In this document: positions 35,344 through 44,290 of the stretch, piece after piece | Layout: the number at the start of each line of letters is the position of its first letter | Numbering within the stretch: position 1 is the first letter of the stretch | Assembly (NCBI GenBank): GCA_016938135.1 | Contig: JAFGVD010000003.1 | Coordinates: forward strand, 1 to 64,000 | Origin: Coriobacteriia bacterium | GTDB lineage: Bacteria; Actinomycetota; Coriobacteriia; Anaerosomatales; Anaerosomataceae | Reading direction: 5' to 3' | DNA length: 64,000 nucleotides | Translations under genes and position numbers: made by a program | Notes under the pieces: model-generated | What the model was told of the DNA's origin: nothing | What the model saw: the letters and a program-made list of their open reading frames with translations, nothing else | The model's database searches: none

Positions 35344-36666
35344 ATGAGCGTCTCATGGCGACCGCTCGGTGATACCACCTTCCTGATCACGCGACAGTCC
35401 CGTCTGCCATTGCTGTATGCGCCACTGCAGGATCTTGTCATGGAGGTGAACGACGCCTACGTGCGCTGTTTCCAGGCTGCGTTGGACGGAGATGCGGAGT
35501 CTGCTCGAGCCATCGGAGTCGAACCAGGGATGATGGAGGCGTTCGCGGTCGTCTCGCCCAAGGTGCGCAAGAAGTTCGACCCGTCGTGGCCGGAAGCGTT
35601 CGAGCCCACTTCGGTCACGCTCTTCCTGACCCACAAGTGCACGCTGCGCTGCGCGTACTGCTACTGCGAGGGCGGCTCCGGCCGCGATATCGACTGGCCG
35701 GTGCTTGAGGCATCGGTTCTGTTCGCCCTGGAGAATGCGGTCCGTCTCGGCCGCGAGCTCACTGTCGCATTTCACGGCGGGGACGTGGGCGCGGTCTGGC
35801 CGCTGTTCCAGCGGGCCATTGAGTTCATAGAGGCAGCCGCCGCCCAGGCGGGCGTGAAAGTGACGATGAACACCGGCACGAACGGCTTCTACTCCGCGTC
35901 TCAGGCGGCCTACATCGCGGAGCACATGCACAGCGCCACCGTCTCGATCGACGGGTTGCCCGAGGTGCACGATCGCTATCGCGTGACGCCCGGGTCGGGT
36001 CCCTCGCTGGAGACGGTCCTGCGATCGGTGCGTATCTTCGAGGAGAACGGGCTTGCGTACACCATCAGGATGACAGTGACTGCCGAGTCGCTGCCGCTAC
36101 TGGCCGAGAGTGTCGAGTACCTGTGCGAGCACACCAAAGCACAGGTCATCCGTGCTGAGCCGATGTACTCACGGGGCCGTGCGAGCGTCTCGGAGCTGGA
36201 GACACCCGAGCCCCATGCGTTCGTCGAGGCGTTTCGCGAGGCAGGTATCGTCGCGCAGACCCGTGGCCGCCTACTCACCTATTCCGGTGCGCGCCCCGGC
36301 GGTGTCGTGCCGGCATTCTGCACCTATCCCAGTCCCACCTTCGGTGTCACGCCCGATGGTGATCTTAGCTGCTGCTACGAGGTCCTTCGCCCCGATGACC
36401 CGCTCTCAGGGGAGTTCTTTTACGGCCATGTCGAGGCGGACGGCTCGGCGATCTGTGTCGACCGCTCTCGGATCGCTGCCATCCGCAACGTTGCCGCCCA
36501 GCGTCGTTCGGCGTGCGCCGAGTGCTTCTGCGTGTTCTCATGCGCCGGCGACTGTGCGGCCAAAGCGTTCGACAGTGGCAGGCTTGCAGGTGAGATGTCC
36601 TCGCGCTGCGAGATCACCCGGGCGCTCGTGCTCGACATGCTTGAAGCCGCGCTTGGGGGTGCGTGA
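35344..36666 (+). CDS. Radical SAM/SPASM maturase 1
   Basis: Protein of 440 residues, ATG 35344 (28 nt after the precursor stop, GGGGGGCGAG before). Residues 1-85 form an N-terminal region that could bind a leader. The radical SAM cluster motif is Cys99-x3-Cys103-x2-Cys106 (CTLRCAYC), followed by a GGD segment. The C-terminus has a SPASM-like set of Cys (AFC, SCCYE, CAECFCVFSCAGDC, RCEITRAL) for auxiliary [4Fe-4S] clusters, as in peptide-modifying enzymes (sactisynthase/PqqE/AnSME type). It probably acts on the precursor. The gene overlaps the next by one base. Confidence 0.85.
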   Translation: MSVSWRPLGDTTFLITRQSRLPLLYAPLQDLVMEVNDAYVRCFQAALDGDAESARAIGVEPGMMEAFAVVSPKVRKKFDPSWPEAFEPTSVTLFLTHKCTLRCAYCYCEGGSGRDIDWPVLEASVLFALENAVRLGRELTVAFHGGDVGAVWPLFQRAIEFIEAAAAQAGVKVTMNTGTNGFYSASQAAYIAEHMHSATVSIDGLPEVHDRYRVTPGSGPSLETVLRSVRIFEENGLAYTIRMTVTAESLPLLAESVEYLCEHTKAQVIRAEPMYSRGRASVSELETPEPHAFVEAFREAGIVAQTRGRLLTYSGARPGGVVPAFCTYPSPTFGVTPDGDLSCCYEVLRPDDPLSGEFFYGHVEADGSAICVDRSRIAAIRNVAAQRRSACAECFCVFSCAGDCAAKAFDSGRLAGEMSSRCEITRALVLDMLEAALGGA

Positions 36667-37745
36667 TGGATACAGTCGCGATGATGTTCCAGCCGGAGTG
36701 CCTCACCGTGTTTCTCAGTAACCGGTGCAACCTCGCTTGCAGCTACTGTCACTCGGTAGCATCGGCTAGACGGGAGCCGCCACTCTCGAGCGAGGTCGTG
36801 GCCGATGCGGCCCGAATCGTCGCCCGGTCGTGCGCCGAGCGCGGAGTGCCTATGACGCTGGTGTTGCACGGGGGTGGCGAGCCGCTGTTGGACCGGGAGG
36901 ACGCGGCGCGCGTGCTGGGCATCGTGTGCTTGCAGGCCGAGAGTGCCAGGGTGGCGCTTAGCACCTATGTCGCCACCAACGGGGTTCTGCCCGAGGCGAC
37001 CGTGCGATGGGCTGCCGCCGGGTTCGATCTCATTGGCTTATCGTGCGATGGCCCAGCTGACGTGCAAGACGTGCAGCGCCCGCGCCGCGACGGCGGATCC
37101 ACATCGACGATCGTCGAGCGTACGGCGGCGATCTTGCGAGAGGGCGGTGCGCACTTCCACGTACGCGCGACTATCACAGCGGCCACGCTCACCAGGCAAC
37201 GAGACGTGGTGGCGTATGCCATCGAGGTGCTGAAGCCGGCCGAAGTGCGCCTGGAACCCGTGTACGACAACCCGTCCCGGGTGCCGGGTCTCATGGCCGA
37301 GGACGCCTCTGCTTTCGTGGAAGGCTTCTTGGAGGCCCGGCGTTACGGTGCGGAGCTGGGGGTGCCGGTGACGACGTCGTTGCTGCGGCCCGAGGAGCCG
37401 CACGGCCCCTACTGTAATGTGCTGCGCCACGTGGTGAACCTGGCACCGGGCGACTTTGCGACGGGGTGCTTTGTGGAGTCGCGCGCTCAAGGCGCGCTCA
37501 GGCGCGGCGTGCACATCGGCTCCGTGGGCATCTCGGGTCGCTTCGAACTGGACGACGCGCGCATTGCGGCGCTGATCGCCGTTTGTGGTCGCGTGCCGGA
37601 GGAGTGCATGGGCTGCCCCATCGAGCACGCCTGTTCGCGCGGCTGCCCGGACGTGTGCATCGCCATGCAGGACGCCGTACGCCTGCACGATACGTTCCGC
37701 TGCCGCGCTCAGCGGCTGTTGGCGGGAGAGGTGGCGCTCGCATGA
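36666..37745 (+). CDS. Radical SAM/SPASM maturase 2
   Basis: Protein of 359 residues. ATG 36666 shares a base with the previous stop; a GTG at 36663 is possible. The cluster motif CNLACSYC has Cys21, Cys25 and Cys28, and LHGGGEPLLD supplies the SAM-binding Gly motif. A SPASM-like C-terminus includes YCNVL, GCFVES, CMGCPIEHACSRGCPDVC and a final FRCRAQRLL. It lacks an N-terminal leader-binding domain, so it may act after maturase 1. Its end overlaps the third radical SAM gene by 4 nt. Confidence 0.83.
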   Translation: MDTVAMMFQPECLTVFLSNRCNLACSYCHSVASARREPPLSSEVVADAARIVARSCAERGVPMTLVLHGGGEPLLDREDAARVLGIVCLQAESARVALSTYVATNGVLPEATVRWAAAGFDLIGLSCDGPADVQDVQRPRRDGGSTSTIVERTAAILREGGAHFHVRATITAATLTRQRDVVAYAIEVLKPAEVRLEPVYDNPSRVPGLMAEDASAFVEGFLEARRYGAELGVPVTTSLLRPEEPHGPYCNVLRHVVNLAPGDFATGCFVESRAQGALRRGVHIGSVGISGRFELDDARIAALIAVCGRVPEECMGCPIEHACSRGCPDVCIAMQDAVRLHDTFRCRAQRLLAGEVALA

Positions 37746-39133
37746 GCCACACGACTCCCCATATCGACCCCGAAGAGGTGTACGTGCTCCCGCTCGCGGA
37801 CCGCTGGCTCGTCTTCGCGCCCGGGACCTGGAGCGTTGCCGTCGTCAATCACCTTGCTCTCGGCGAGTTGGCGCAGTGCTGCGAGCCGGGACACGTGGCA
37901 CCGTCGCTGGACTCGCTGGAGCTGTGGCAGGCGCTCACGATTCCCACGACCGACTCGTCCCGGCACCGCCCGCCAGAAGGTGGCAAGCTCGTCATCATGC
38001 CCACCCGGGCGTGCAACATCAGCTGTGTCCATTGCGACTTCGGCTGTCCCGATGCTCCGCTCACCGTGCTTGATCCGCGGCTCGCCTATCCGCTGATCGA
38101 CCGGGTCCTCGCGCAGGCGGTCCGCAATGGCGAGCCGGTCATGCGTGTTCACTTCTTCGGCGGTGAACCGCTCGTGGCGAGGCGGTCGGTGGAGGCGATC
38201 GTCGCCTACACGCGCCGAGCGTGCGCGAAGGCGCACATCACACCGTGGTTCGAGCTCACCACGAACGGCGTGTGTGGCCCGGATGCGGTGGAGTTTCTTG
38301 GCAATGAGATCGATTCTGTGGTCGTGTCGCTGGATGGGGACGAGGGGCTTCACAACAGCCTACGCCGGCATCGCGACGGGCGCGGGACGTATACGGAGGT
38401 GGCCGAGACGCTCCGCCAGCTGGGGCGCTACCCGTGTGAGCTGTGCGTGCGGATGTGCGTTACCGATCTGTCGGTGGGCGCCTTGCCCGATCTGGCCGAG
38501 AAGTTCTGCTCAGAGTTCGACCTCAGCGTGCTCGCGTTCGAGACGCTGGCTGAGACACTCAGGTCCACCGCGGCGGGGCTGTACGCGCCGAGCCCGTATG
38601 ACTTCGCGCTGAACTTCATGGAGGCTGAGGCTGTCGGTGCCGAGCACGGCGTCCGCGTTGTGCACGGGCCGTCCGAGCTCGAGGGACCGCGCTCGACGTC
38701 GTGTCCGCTGGGCACCGGTTCGCTCATGCTGTGGCCGGACGGCGCCATCACCGGGTGCTATCTGGAGCCCGAGCGGTGGCGTGCGCGCGGTCTTGAGCTA
38801 TCGTTCGGACATGTGGACGAGGCGGGTGCGGTGTATGTCGACGAGCGGCAGATCGCGAAGATCGCGAAGAAGCTGGAGCGCAAGCCGCGATGCGAGCGCT
38901 GCTTCTGTCGCTACACATGCGCGGGCGGCTGTCGCGTGGAGCAGACCCCGCCGCGCTGCAGCCGGTTCTACGACGAGCGATGCCATGCTATCCGCCTTAT
39001 CACGGCGAGTCGGCTGCTACTGAGTGTGGGTGCAACTGCGGAAGCCGCTGCGCTACTGGTGAACGAGATGGCCGCTGCGGGGTTGGCGTCCAATGCCGAC
39101 GACCGGCTGCGCTCGTGGGCCAAGGTCGTGTGA
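37742..39133 (+). CDS. Radical SAM/SPASM maturase 3 with long N-terminal domain
   Basis: Protein of 463 residues from ATG 37742. The first 85 residues form a domain with YVLPLADRWLVFAPG, resembling the leader-recognition regions that precede peptide-modifying radical SAM enzymes. The cluster motif CNISCVHC has Cys91, Cys95 and Cys98; FFGGEPLVA follows. The C-terminal cysteines (SCPLG, GCYLEP, CERCFCRYTCAGGC, CSRF, CHAIRL) give a full SPASM. The substrate is presumably the same Cys-rich precursor. An additional tail of about 45 residues follows the SPASM region. Confidence 0.85.
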   Translation: MSHTTPHIDPEEVYVLPLADRWLVFAPGTWSVAVVNHLALGELAQCCEPGHVAPSLDSLELWQALTIPTTDSSRHRPPEGGKLVIMPTRACNISCVHCDFGCPDAPLTVLDPRLAYPLIDRVLAQAVRNGEPVMRVHFFGGEPLVARRSVEAIVAYTRRACAKAHITPWFELTTNGVCGPDAVEFLGNEIDSVVVSLDGDEGLHNSLRRHRDGRGTYTEVAETLRQLGRYPCELCVRMCVTDLSVGALPDLAEKFCSEFDLSVLAFETLAETLRSTAAGLYAPSPYDFALNFMEAEAVGAEHGVRVVHGPSELEGPRSTSCPLGTGSLMLWPDGAITGCYLEPERWRARGLELSFGHVDEAGAVYVDERQIAKIAKKLERKPRCERCFCRYTCAGGCRVEQTPPRCSRFYDERCHAIRLITASRLLLSVGATAEAAALLVNEMAAAGLASNADDRLRSWAKVV

Positions 39134-39134
39134 G

Positions 39135-40070
39135 ATGGCGAATCTGTCCATCACACGACGGTGTGAGCGCGATTGTGCTTTCTGTTTCGCGGCCGAGGAG
39201 CGCCGTCGCGAGCCGCTCGACATGTCGGCCGAGACCTTCGAACGCGCGATGGATCTCCTGGAGCGCTCGGGTATTCCCGATGCGCGGCTGCTGGGGGGAG
39301 AGCCTACGCTGCATCCGGACTTCGCGTCTCTTTCGGATCGCGCGCTGGAGCGGGGCTTTGCGCTCACGGTCATGACTGGCGGCCTCGTGCCCGATGACGT
39401 GCTCGCATATCTGGCGTCGCTGCCTACCGATCACATGACCGTCTTCCTCAACGCCGCGACACCGGGCGTAGACGGAGATTCACTTGTCGGCGCGCAGGAG
39501 CACGTGTGCAAGACGCTGGGGGAGTGCGTAGAGCTCGGCGTAACGATTGTCTCGGCGGACACGGATCAAAGCTTCCTGCTGGAGATCATCGAGCGCCACG
39601 GCCTGCGTCGTAGCGTGCGCATCGGCGTTGCGCACCCTATTGTTGGCGGTGCGAACGCGAGTGTGCCCACACGCGACTTGCGTGGGGTGGGTGTGAGCAT
39701 CGAGGCGTTCGTGACACAAGCGGAGGCGCACGGGGTGAGCGTGGGTTTCGACTGCGGCATCACGCCGTGCATGTTTTCCGAGGAGTTCGCTGCGGCGCAT
39801 CCCGATGTTATCGAGAGCGTGGGCACGCGCTGCGGGCCCATCGTGGACGTGCTCCCCGAAGGCGATGCGATTGCGTGCTACGCGCTTGCGTCGCTGGTGC
39901 GGCTGCCACTCGATGGATACGCGACACGCCGCGAGTTGATCGCCACATTCACTGAGGCGCTGGGCGACGGGCCGCCCTGGATCTTCGAGGAGTGCGCGGA
40001 GTGTACGCACCGAGCGGCCGGGCGCTGCACAGGCGGTTGCCGGGCACGTCGGATGAACGGGGGCGCGTGA
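39135..40070 (+). CDS. Radical SAM enzyme 4 (short, SPASM-like tail)
   Basis: Protein of 311 residues, ATG 39135, one base after the previous stop. The cluster motif is right at the start, Cys10, Cys14 and Cys17 in CERDCAFC, followed by LLGGEPTLHPDF (SAM binding). The C-terminus has CGPIVDV, ACYALASLV and CAECTHRAAGRCTGGC, a reduced SPASM. The short N-terminus distinguishes it from maturases 1 and 3. The next ATG shares the last base of its stop. Confidence 0.82.
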   Translation: MANLSITRRCERDCAFCFAAEERRREPLDMSAETFERAMDLLERSGIPDARLLGGEPTLHPDFASLSDRALERGFALTVMTGGLVPDDVLAYLASLPTDHMTVFLNAATPGVDGDSLVGAQEHVCKTLGECVELGVTIVSADTDQSFLLEIIERHGLRRSVRIGVAHPIVGGANASVPTRDLRGVGVSIEAFVTQAEAHGVSVGFDCGITPCMFSEEFAAAHPDVIESVGTRCGPIVDVLPEGDAIACYALASLVRLPLDGYATRRELIATFTEALGDGPPWIFEECAECTHRAAGRCTGGCRARRMNGGA

Positions 40071-40990
40071 TGCGCTGGGTGCTGCCCTATATCGACCAAC
40101 CTCCGGAGTTCTGGGCCCGTGTGGCCGACGTGGTCGCGCCGGACACGGCGAGCGTCTACTTCCCCATGCCTGCGAGCCCCATCGGCTCCGGGCGTCCGCC
40201 GCTACGTGCGGAGCACCTGCAGGCGTTTCTCGGCGTAGATGGCGTTGAGAAGTCGGTGTTGCTGAACCCGGTCGTGCACGAGGGTCCGGCTGCACGCGCG
40301 TTCGCGATGGTCAAGCCATACGTGCGCGAGCTCGTCGAGGAGTTCGGTGTGGCCGAGGCGGTTGTTGGGAGCCTGGGTCTCGCGCGGTTGTTGCGTGAGG
40401 CGTTCCCGGAGCTTCGGCGGGCGGCATCAACTCTGCTCGACGTCCGTACGCCCGCGCAGGTCGTCTACCTGGAAGGTGTGTTTGATTCGCTCACTCCGGG
40501 CGGTGGCGTCATGCGCGACCTGCCCGCGCTGCGCGAGCTGCGCGAGGCATGGCCGCGCGCACTGCGGCTGATGGTGAACGAGGGGTGTTTGCCCGGCTGC
40601 GTCTACCGCACGCAGCACTTCTTCGAGATGAACTCGGCAGACCCGATGCCGGCGTCGCTGTGCGCGGGACTGCTGGAGCGGGAGCCGTGGCTGGTGCTCA
40701 CCGGCGCGTGGGTGCTGCCCCAGCACCTCGATCTGTTCGAGGGTCTCTATGATGAGCTCAAGCTGGACGGACGCGTGACGCTCGCCGAGCCGGAGCACTA
40801 CCTGCGTGTTTTGTCCGCCTACGCGCATCGTACGCCGCTTGATCTGGCCGAGATAGGCGGTGGCCCTGCAACCGCACCGGGTGTGCCGCCTATCAGTCGC
40901 GAGTTCTATGCGCATACGCTGACCTGTGCGAAGACGTGTGCGAGTTGCGACGTGTGCCGCGAGTACCTCGCGAACGAGGGGCGGCCGTAG
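40070..40990 (+). CDS. Peptidase U32-like protein with six-Cys cluster motif
   Basis: Protein of 306 residues, ATG 40070. A TIM-barrel-like body carries LRLMVNEGCLPGCVYR (Cys173, Cys177) and a tail CAKTCASCDVC (Cys286, Cys290, Cys293, Cys296). U32 relatives such as UbiU/UbiV, RlhA and TrhP bind [4Fe-4S] clusters through Cys and carry out oxygen-independent hydroxylations, so a hydroxylase-like role on the peptide is one option; this is inference from weak family resemblance. It is coupled between radical SAM 4 and the HemW-like gene. It could instead be a structural partner. Confidence 0.62.
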   Translation: MRWVLPYIDQPPEFWARVADVVAPDTASVYFPMPASPIGSGRPPLRAEHLQAFLGVDGVEKSVLLNPVVHEGPAARAFAMVKPYVRELVEEFGVAEAVVGSLGLARLLREAFPELRRAASTLLDVRTPAQVVYLEGVFDSLTPGGGVMRDLPALRELREAWPRALRLMVNEGCLPGCVYRTQHFFEMNSADPMPASLCAGLLEREPWLVLTGAWVLPQHLDLFEGLYDELKLDGRVTLAEPEHYLRVLSAYAHRTPLDLAEIGGGPATAPGVPPISREFYAHTLTCAKTCASCDVCREYLANEGRP

Positions 40991-40992
40991 CC

Positions 40993-42282
40993 GTGGAGGA
41001 CTCGCGTCGCGCATGGGAGCGGGCACGCGAACGCTATCCGGCTGACGCGCATCTGCCGCTGCCGAGATGGGCGACCCGCGGGCTACCCGACGGACCCGCC
41101 ATCGCGTGGGAGGAAATCGCGCGCATCTCGGCGGAACGCTCCGGAGCGATTTCGGTGTATGTGCACATCCCGTTCTGCGAGACGCGCTGCCCGTTTTGCG
41201 ACTGCCACGCCACGATTGCGTCGCGCAGCGCACGTGAAGCTGTCGATCACTACGTCGAGACGCTGACCAGCGAGATCGCGGCTTTCGCAGCACTTCCCGG
41301 TCTTGCCGAGCGACCTGTCACCACCGTACACTTCGGCGGCGGCACGCCGCTCGCAGTCGGTGCCGAGATGTTCGAGCGCGTGGTGCGCATACTGCACGAC
41401 TCCCTGGCCACACACAAAGCGACGGAGTGGGCGCTTGAGTCAACGTCGCGACTCCTCGACGACGCCCACCTCGCACTGCTTGGCGGGCTCGGCTTTACGC
41501 GCATACACGTGGGCGTTCAGTCGATGCAGCCACAGCTGCGACAGATTCTCGGCCGCCGTGAGCAGCCGCACAAAGTGCTGGAGCGCATTGCCGCATGCCT
41601 GGAGCACGGATGGGTGGTCTCGGCGGACCTGCTCTACGGCCTACCAGGCCAAAGTGCCGCTATGCTGCGCGAGGACATCGCGCTGCTTGCCCGCGCCGGC
41701 ATTCACGGCGTCTCGCTCTACCACCTCAACGCCGGGCCGCACAACGTGCGCTTCATGAAGCAGCACGGGTTGGCGGAGCGTGACGAGACACGGCTGCGTG
41801 AGGATTTCACGGTGCTTGCTGAGGGGGCCGCGCTGCTCGAGAAGCTTGGTTTCCCGCGCAACCACGTTACGCACTTCGCGCGGCCGCAGGACACTAACCT
41901 GTACTCGCGACACGCGCTTCGAGGCGAGGATCTACTGGCGATTGGCTCGTCGGCCGACGGTGTGATGGGGCCGTACTTCTACCGGCATGTGGAGTTGGAC
42001 GGCTATGGCAACGGGTCCTCACTGCTCGCCGGGGGCGGCGTCTACACGCCTACCGAGGAGCGAGCCCGGCCATTGGTGACGCGCCTGATGGCTGCTGAGG
42101 TTATGCCTGACGGCCTCGACGACGTTGCACTCGCGTTCTGCGCGGAGCTTGAAGCGGCGGGGTTGTTGGAGCGCGCGAATGGCGGCGGCGCGTGGCGCCT
42201 CACGACAGCGGGTTCCTGGTTCTCGGGTGCGATGTGCGCCCAGACATGGGGTCTTTACGACGACGCTAGAACCAGCCGATAA
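40993..42282 (+). CDS. HemW/HemN-like radical SAM protein
   Basis: Protein of 429 residues from GTG 40993, 2 nt after the U32-like stop. The motif VYVHIPFCETRCPFCDC has Cys62, Cys66, Cys69 and Cys71, the CxxxCxxCxC form of coproporphyrinogen dehydrogenase-like proteins; HFGGGTP and GVQSMQ follow, with HemN_C-like winged region near the end (EVMPDGLDDVAL). HemW relatives bind haem or methylate substrates with two SAM molecules. Its place last in the precursor operon makes a role in maturation or cofactor delivery likely, rather than general haem synthesis. Confidence 0.82.
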   Translation: MEDSRRAWERARERYPADAHLPLPRWATRGLPDGPAIAWEEIARISAERSGAISVYVHIPFCETRCPFCDCHATIASRSAREAVDHYVETLTSEIAAFAALPGLAERPVTTVHFGGGTPLAVGAEMFERVVRILHDSLATHKATEWALESTSRLLDDAHLALLGGLGFTRIHVGVQSMQPQLRQILGRREQPHKVLERIAACLEHGWVVSADLLYGLPGQSAAMLREDIALLARAGIHGVSLYHLNAGPHNVRFMKQHGLAERDETRLREDFTVLAEGAALLEKLGFPRNHVTHFARPQDTNLYSRHALRGEDLLAIGSSADGVMGPYFYRHVELDGYGNGSSLLAGGGVYTPTEERARPLVTRLMAAEVMPDGLDDVALAFCAELEAAGLLERANGGGAWRLTTAGSWFSGAMCAQTWGLYDDARTSR

Positions 42283-42649
42283 GCCCCAGTCCGCGGTTCG
42301 CGCATATCGTGAAGAAGCACTGCAGGCTCATCATCTCGTCCGCGTTGGTGGGCGATCCGGTGTAGCGAGTGCGCGCGTAGTCGTTGGTCTCGGCGAGCTT
42401 ATCGGGCGTGATCGCGTTGAGCTTGGCCGCCATCTCGCGGACGGTCTCGGGTGGTATCCACTCGGTCATCAGGCTTCTGTCGGTGACCTCGAGCACGACG
42501 TCGGCGTACACTTTGCCGCGGAACGACGCACCGTCACCGCTGAAGAGACCTCCGCACAGTTCGATTCCGGCGTTGAAGAACGCACGCTCGTCCTCTTTGG
42601 TGAGCACGACGTCGTCCGGCGAGCGCGACGCGTACGTGTCCAGTCCCAT
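42266..42649 (-). CDS. Uncharacterised small protein
   Basis: Protein of 127 residues starting MGLDTYASRSPDDVVLTKED at ATG 42649 with GGGGAGG 6 nt before. No signal peptide or known domain. Two Cys near the ends (ELCGG, FTICANRG). It overlaps the end of the HemW-like gene by 17 nt on the other strand, so the precursor operon ends here. Confidence 0.65.
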   Translation of the reverse strand: MGLDTYASRSPDDVVLTKEDERAFFNAGIELCGGLFSGDGASFRGKVYADVVLEVTDRSLMTEWIPPETVREMAAKLNAITPDKLAETNDYARTRYTGSPTNADEMMSLQCFFTICANRGLGLIGWF

Positions 42650-42734
42650 GGCAGACCTCCCCTGAGAGATCTTTCGTACCCACCACTATACGCGCAGCTC
42701 CGGCGGCGGGACGACGGTTGCCGGAGGAGGCAGC

Positions 42735-43022
42735 ATGCTCCTCCAACGTGGAGTCCGCGGAGGGGGAGCGCAGGGCCTGCTGCCGCTTGCAACATCTCTT
42801 GATGAGGTGATGGGGACGCTTGGCAAGTCTCCGCTCACGCTTCGCGACATCGAGCTCATCGAGCCGCAGCTGCTGCTGGCCGGTATGCATTTCCGCACTC
42901 AGCTGCCCGAGCAACGCAGCGACGCGTTCAGACTTGTTGCGAACCGGGTGTCGTCGTCGGTTGCTGTTCGGGTGACCGAGCTTCTCCAGCAGGGCGTTGC
43001 TGAGCGGACCTCGGCTCCCTAG
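42735..43022 (+). CDS. Soluble paralogue of the unknown domain in the 50-51 kb membrane proteins
   Basis: Protein of 95 residues, ATG 42735 (GGAGGAGG before). Residues 20-90 match the C-terminal 70 residues of the two proteins at 49971 and 50622: pattern L-x-E-x2-x-x-L-x4-L-T-x2-D-x-E, then F-x3-x-P-x2-R-x2-A-F-x-L-V and a terminal VAxRVxxLLxxG. The membrane part of those proteins is absent. It ends 4 nt inside the convergent Fic gene. Function unknown. Confidence 0.6.
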   Translation: MLLQRGVRGGGAQGLLPLATSLDEVMGTLGKSPLTLRDIELIEPQLLLAGMHFRTQLPEQRSDAFRLVANRVSSSVAVRVTELLQQGVAERTSAP

Positions 43023-44290
43023 CTCAGCTTTTTGTTGAGCTTCTTCTCGGCATCCTGCGCAAGGCGGAACTCGAAGGCCTTGCCCTTCTTGCGTTGCTCC
43101 AGATAGCCTGGCTCCACGAGCCTGAGGAAGTCCTGGCGCGCCGTCTCGTAGGCTAGCTCCCTCGTGCGGGCGTGGTGCTTGATCGTGAACGTGGTGTCGG
43201 GGTTATTCAGCGCGCGGTCCAAGATGAGCGCCTGGCGATGGTTGATGCCCAGCGCTTCGAAGCGGGCGGTGACTTCCTTGTACCGGATGACCCGGCGTTC
43301 CAGTTCTCGTGCGCCTAGCTCTTTGGACGCGTGGATGACTTTGAGCTGCCGGATCATCACGGAGGTGAGGTCGCCACTGTCCTGCGGGAGCTCTTTGAGT
43401 TCTCCGGGCGATCCCAGGATGCCGGTCACATGATACCCGTGGCGGAGTGCGTACGCCATGGATACCAGACGGCTGACCAGGTAGTTGTATTGGTCGAACG
43501 GTTGGACACGCCGTATCCACCAGGCAAGCGCAAGCGCCTTGATCAGCGGGTGGACGAAAGGCACGTCTTGGCTGTCGGTGTAGGATTGCATCGCCTGCAG
43601 CTCGCCCATGATCCGGGCGGGAGCGGTCGTGGCTGAGCGATCGCCAAGCGGAGGGATGTCGCTTGCCCTCAGCATGCCTGCATCGGGTTCACCTTCTTTG
43701 AGCAGCCGATGCACCTCGGCGATGTAGTTGGGTGTGATGGGTTGGAAGCGTGCATCCGGCAAGGAGCGCATCGTGCGATAGAAGCGCATGGCGACCACGC
43801 CGGCGGGGCTGGTAGGGGGTACATCGTCGTAGAGCGTGGCGATGACCTCGGCACGGGCATAGTTGAGATCGGACTTTGTGGGTTCGCCCTCCCCGGTCTT
43901 GCTAAGGGCCACGCGCACCGCTTCTTCCACCAAGAGACGGTCCTGGACGATCCACTCCTCGTCAGAGGGAAGCCCGGTCTTTCCTGCCATGTTGCGCGCT
44001 TCCCACGTGTCGATCTGGTAGAGGGCTTCCATGAGTTGCGCGGTAGGCGTCACGCGGACCTGGAAATCACCCCATGCGCTTTCAAGCACCAGCAGCCCGG
44101 TGGCCATTCGTATCGCCGAGATGAGACGCCACACTGACTCCCGGGGCACACCCACGCCAAAACGAAGAGCGTTGAAGCCCTCGCGATCGTAGTACTCAGT
44201 GTTCGCTTCGGTGAAGAGCTGGTCGAGGCGACCAGACTCAAACACTTCGAACACCTTTGCGGCTTCAGACGGGTCTATGTCCCGAGTCAA
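43019..44290 (-). CDS. Fic-family protein with degenerate catalytic motif
   Basis: Protein of 423 residues from TTG 44290 (AGGGGGA before). A Fic core can be seen: ITPNYIAEVHRLLKEG, a segment APARIMGELQAM and VHPLIKALALAWWIRRVQPFDQYN. The HPFxDGNGR motif of active AMP-transferases reads QPFDQYNYL at 263-271, with His and both Gly lost, so AMPylation is unlikely. A helix-turn-helix-like tail (INHRQALILDRALNN) follows. The same fold remains as a fragment at 49064-49525. It may act as a DNA-binding or scaffold protein. Confidence 0.7.
   Translation of the reverse strand: MTRDIDPSEAAKVFEVFESGRLDQLFTEANTEYYDREGFNALRFGVGVPRESVWRLISAIRMATGLLVLESAWGDFQVRVTPTAQLMEALYQIDTWEARNMAGKTGLPSDEEWIVQDRLLVEEAVRVALSKTGEGEPTKSDLNYARAEVIATLYDDVPPTSPAGVVAMRFYRTMRSLPDARFQPITPNYIAEVHRLLKEGEPDAGMLRASDIPPLGDRSATTAPARIMGELQAMQSYTDSQDVPFVHPLIKALALAWWIRRVQPFDQYNYLVSRLVSMAYALRHGYHVTGILGSPGELKELPQDSGDLTSVMIRQLKVIHASKELGARELERRVIRYKEVTARFEALGINHRQALILDRALNNPDTTFTIKHHARTRELAYETARQDFLRLVEPGYLEQRKKGKAFEFRLAQDAEKKLNKKLS

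Noticed and set aside
34849-36666. A 605-codon frame joining the precursor region to radical SAM 1
   Set aside because: It reads the precursor out of frame. The maturase starts at 35344 with a ribosome site.
43019-44290. Active AMP-transferring Fic toxin
   Set aside because: The motif HPFxDGNGR reads QPFDQYNYL, so the catalytic His is missing.
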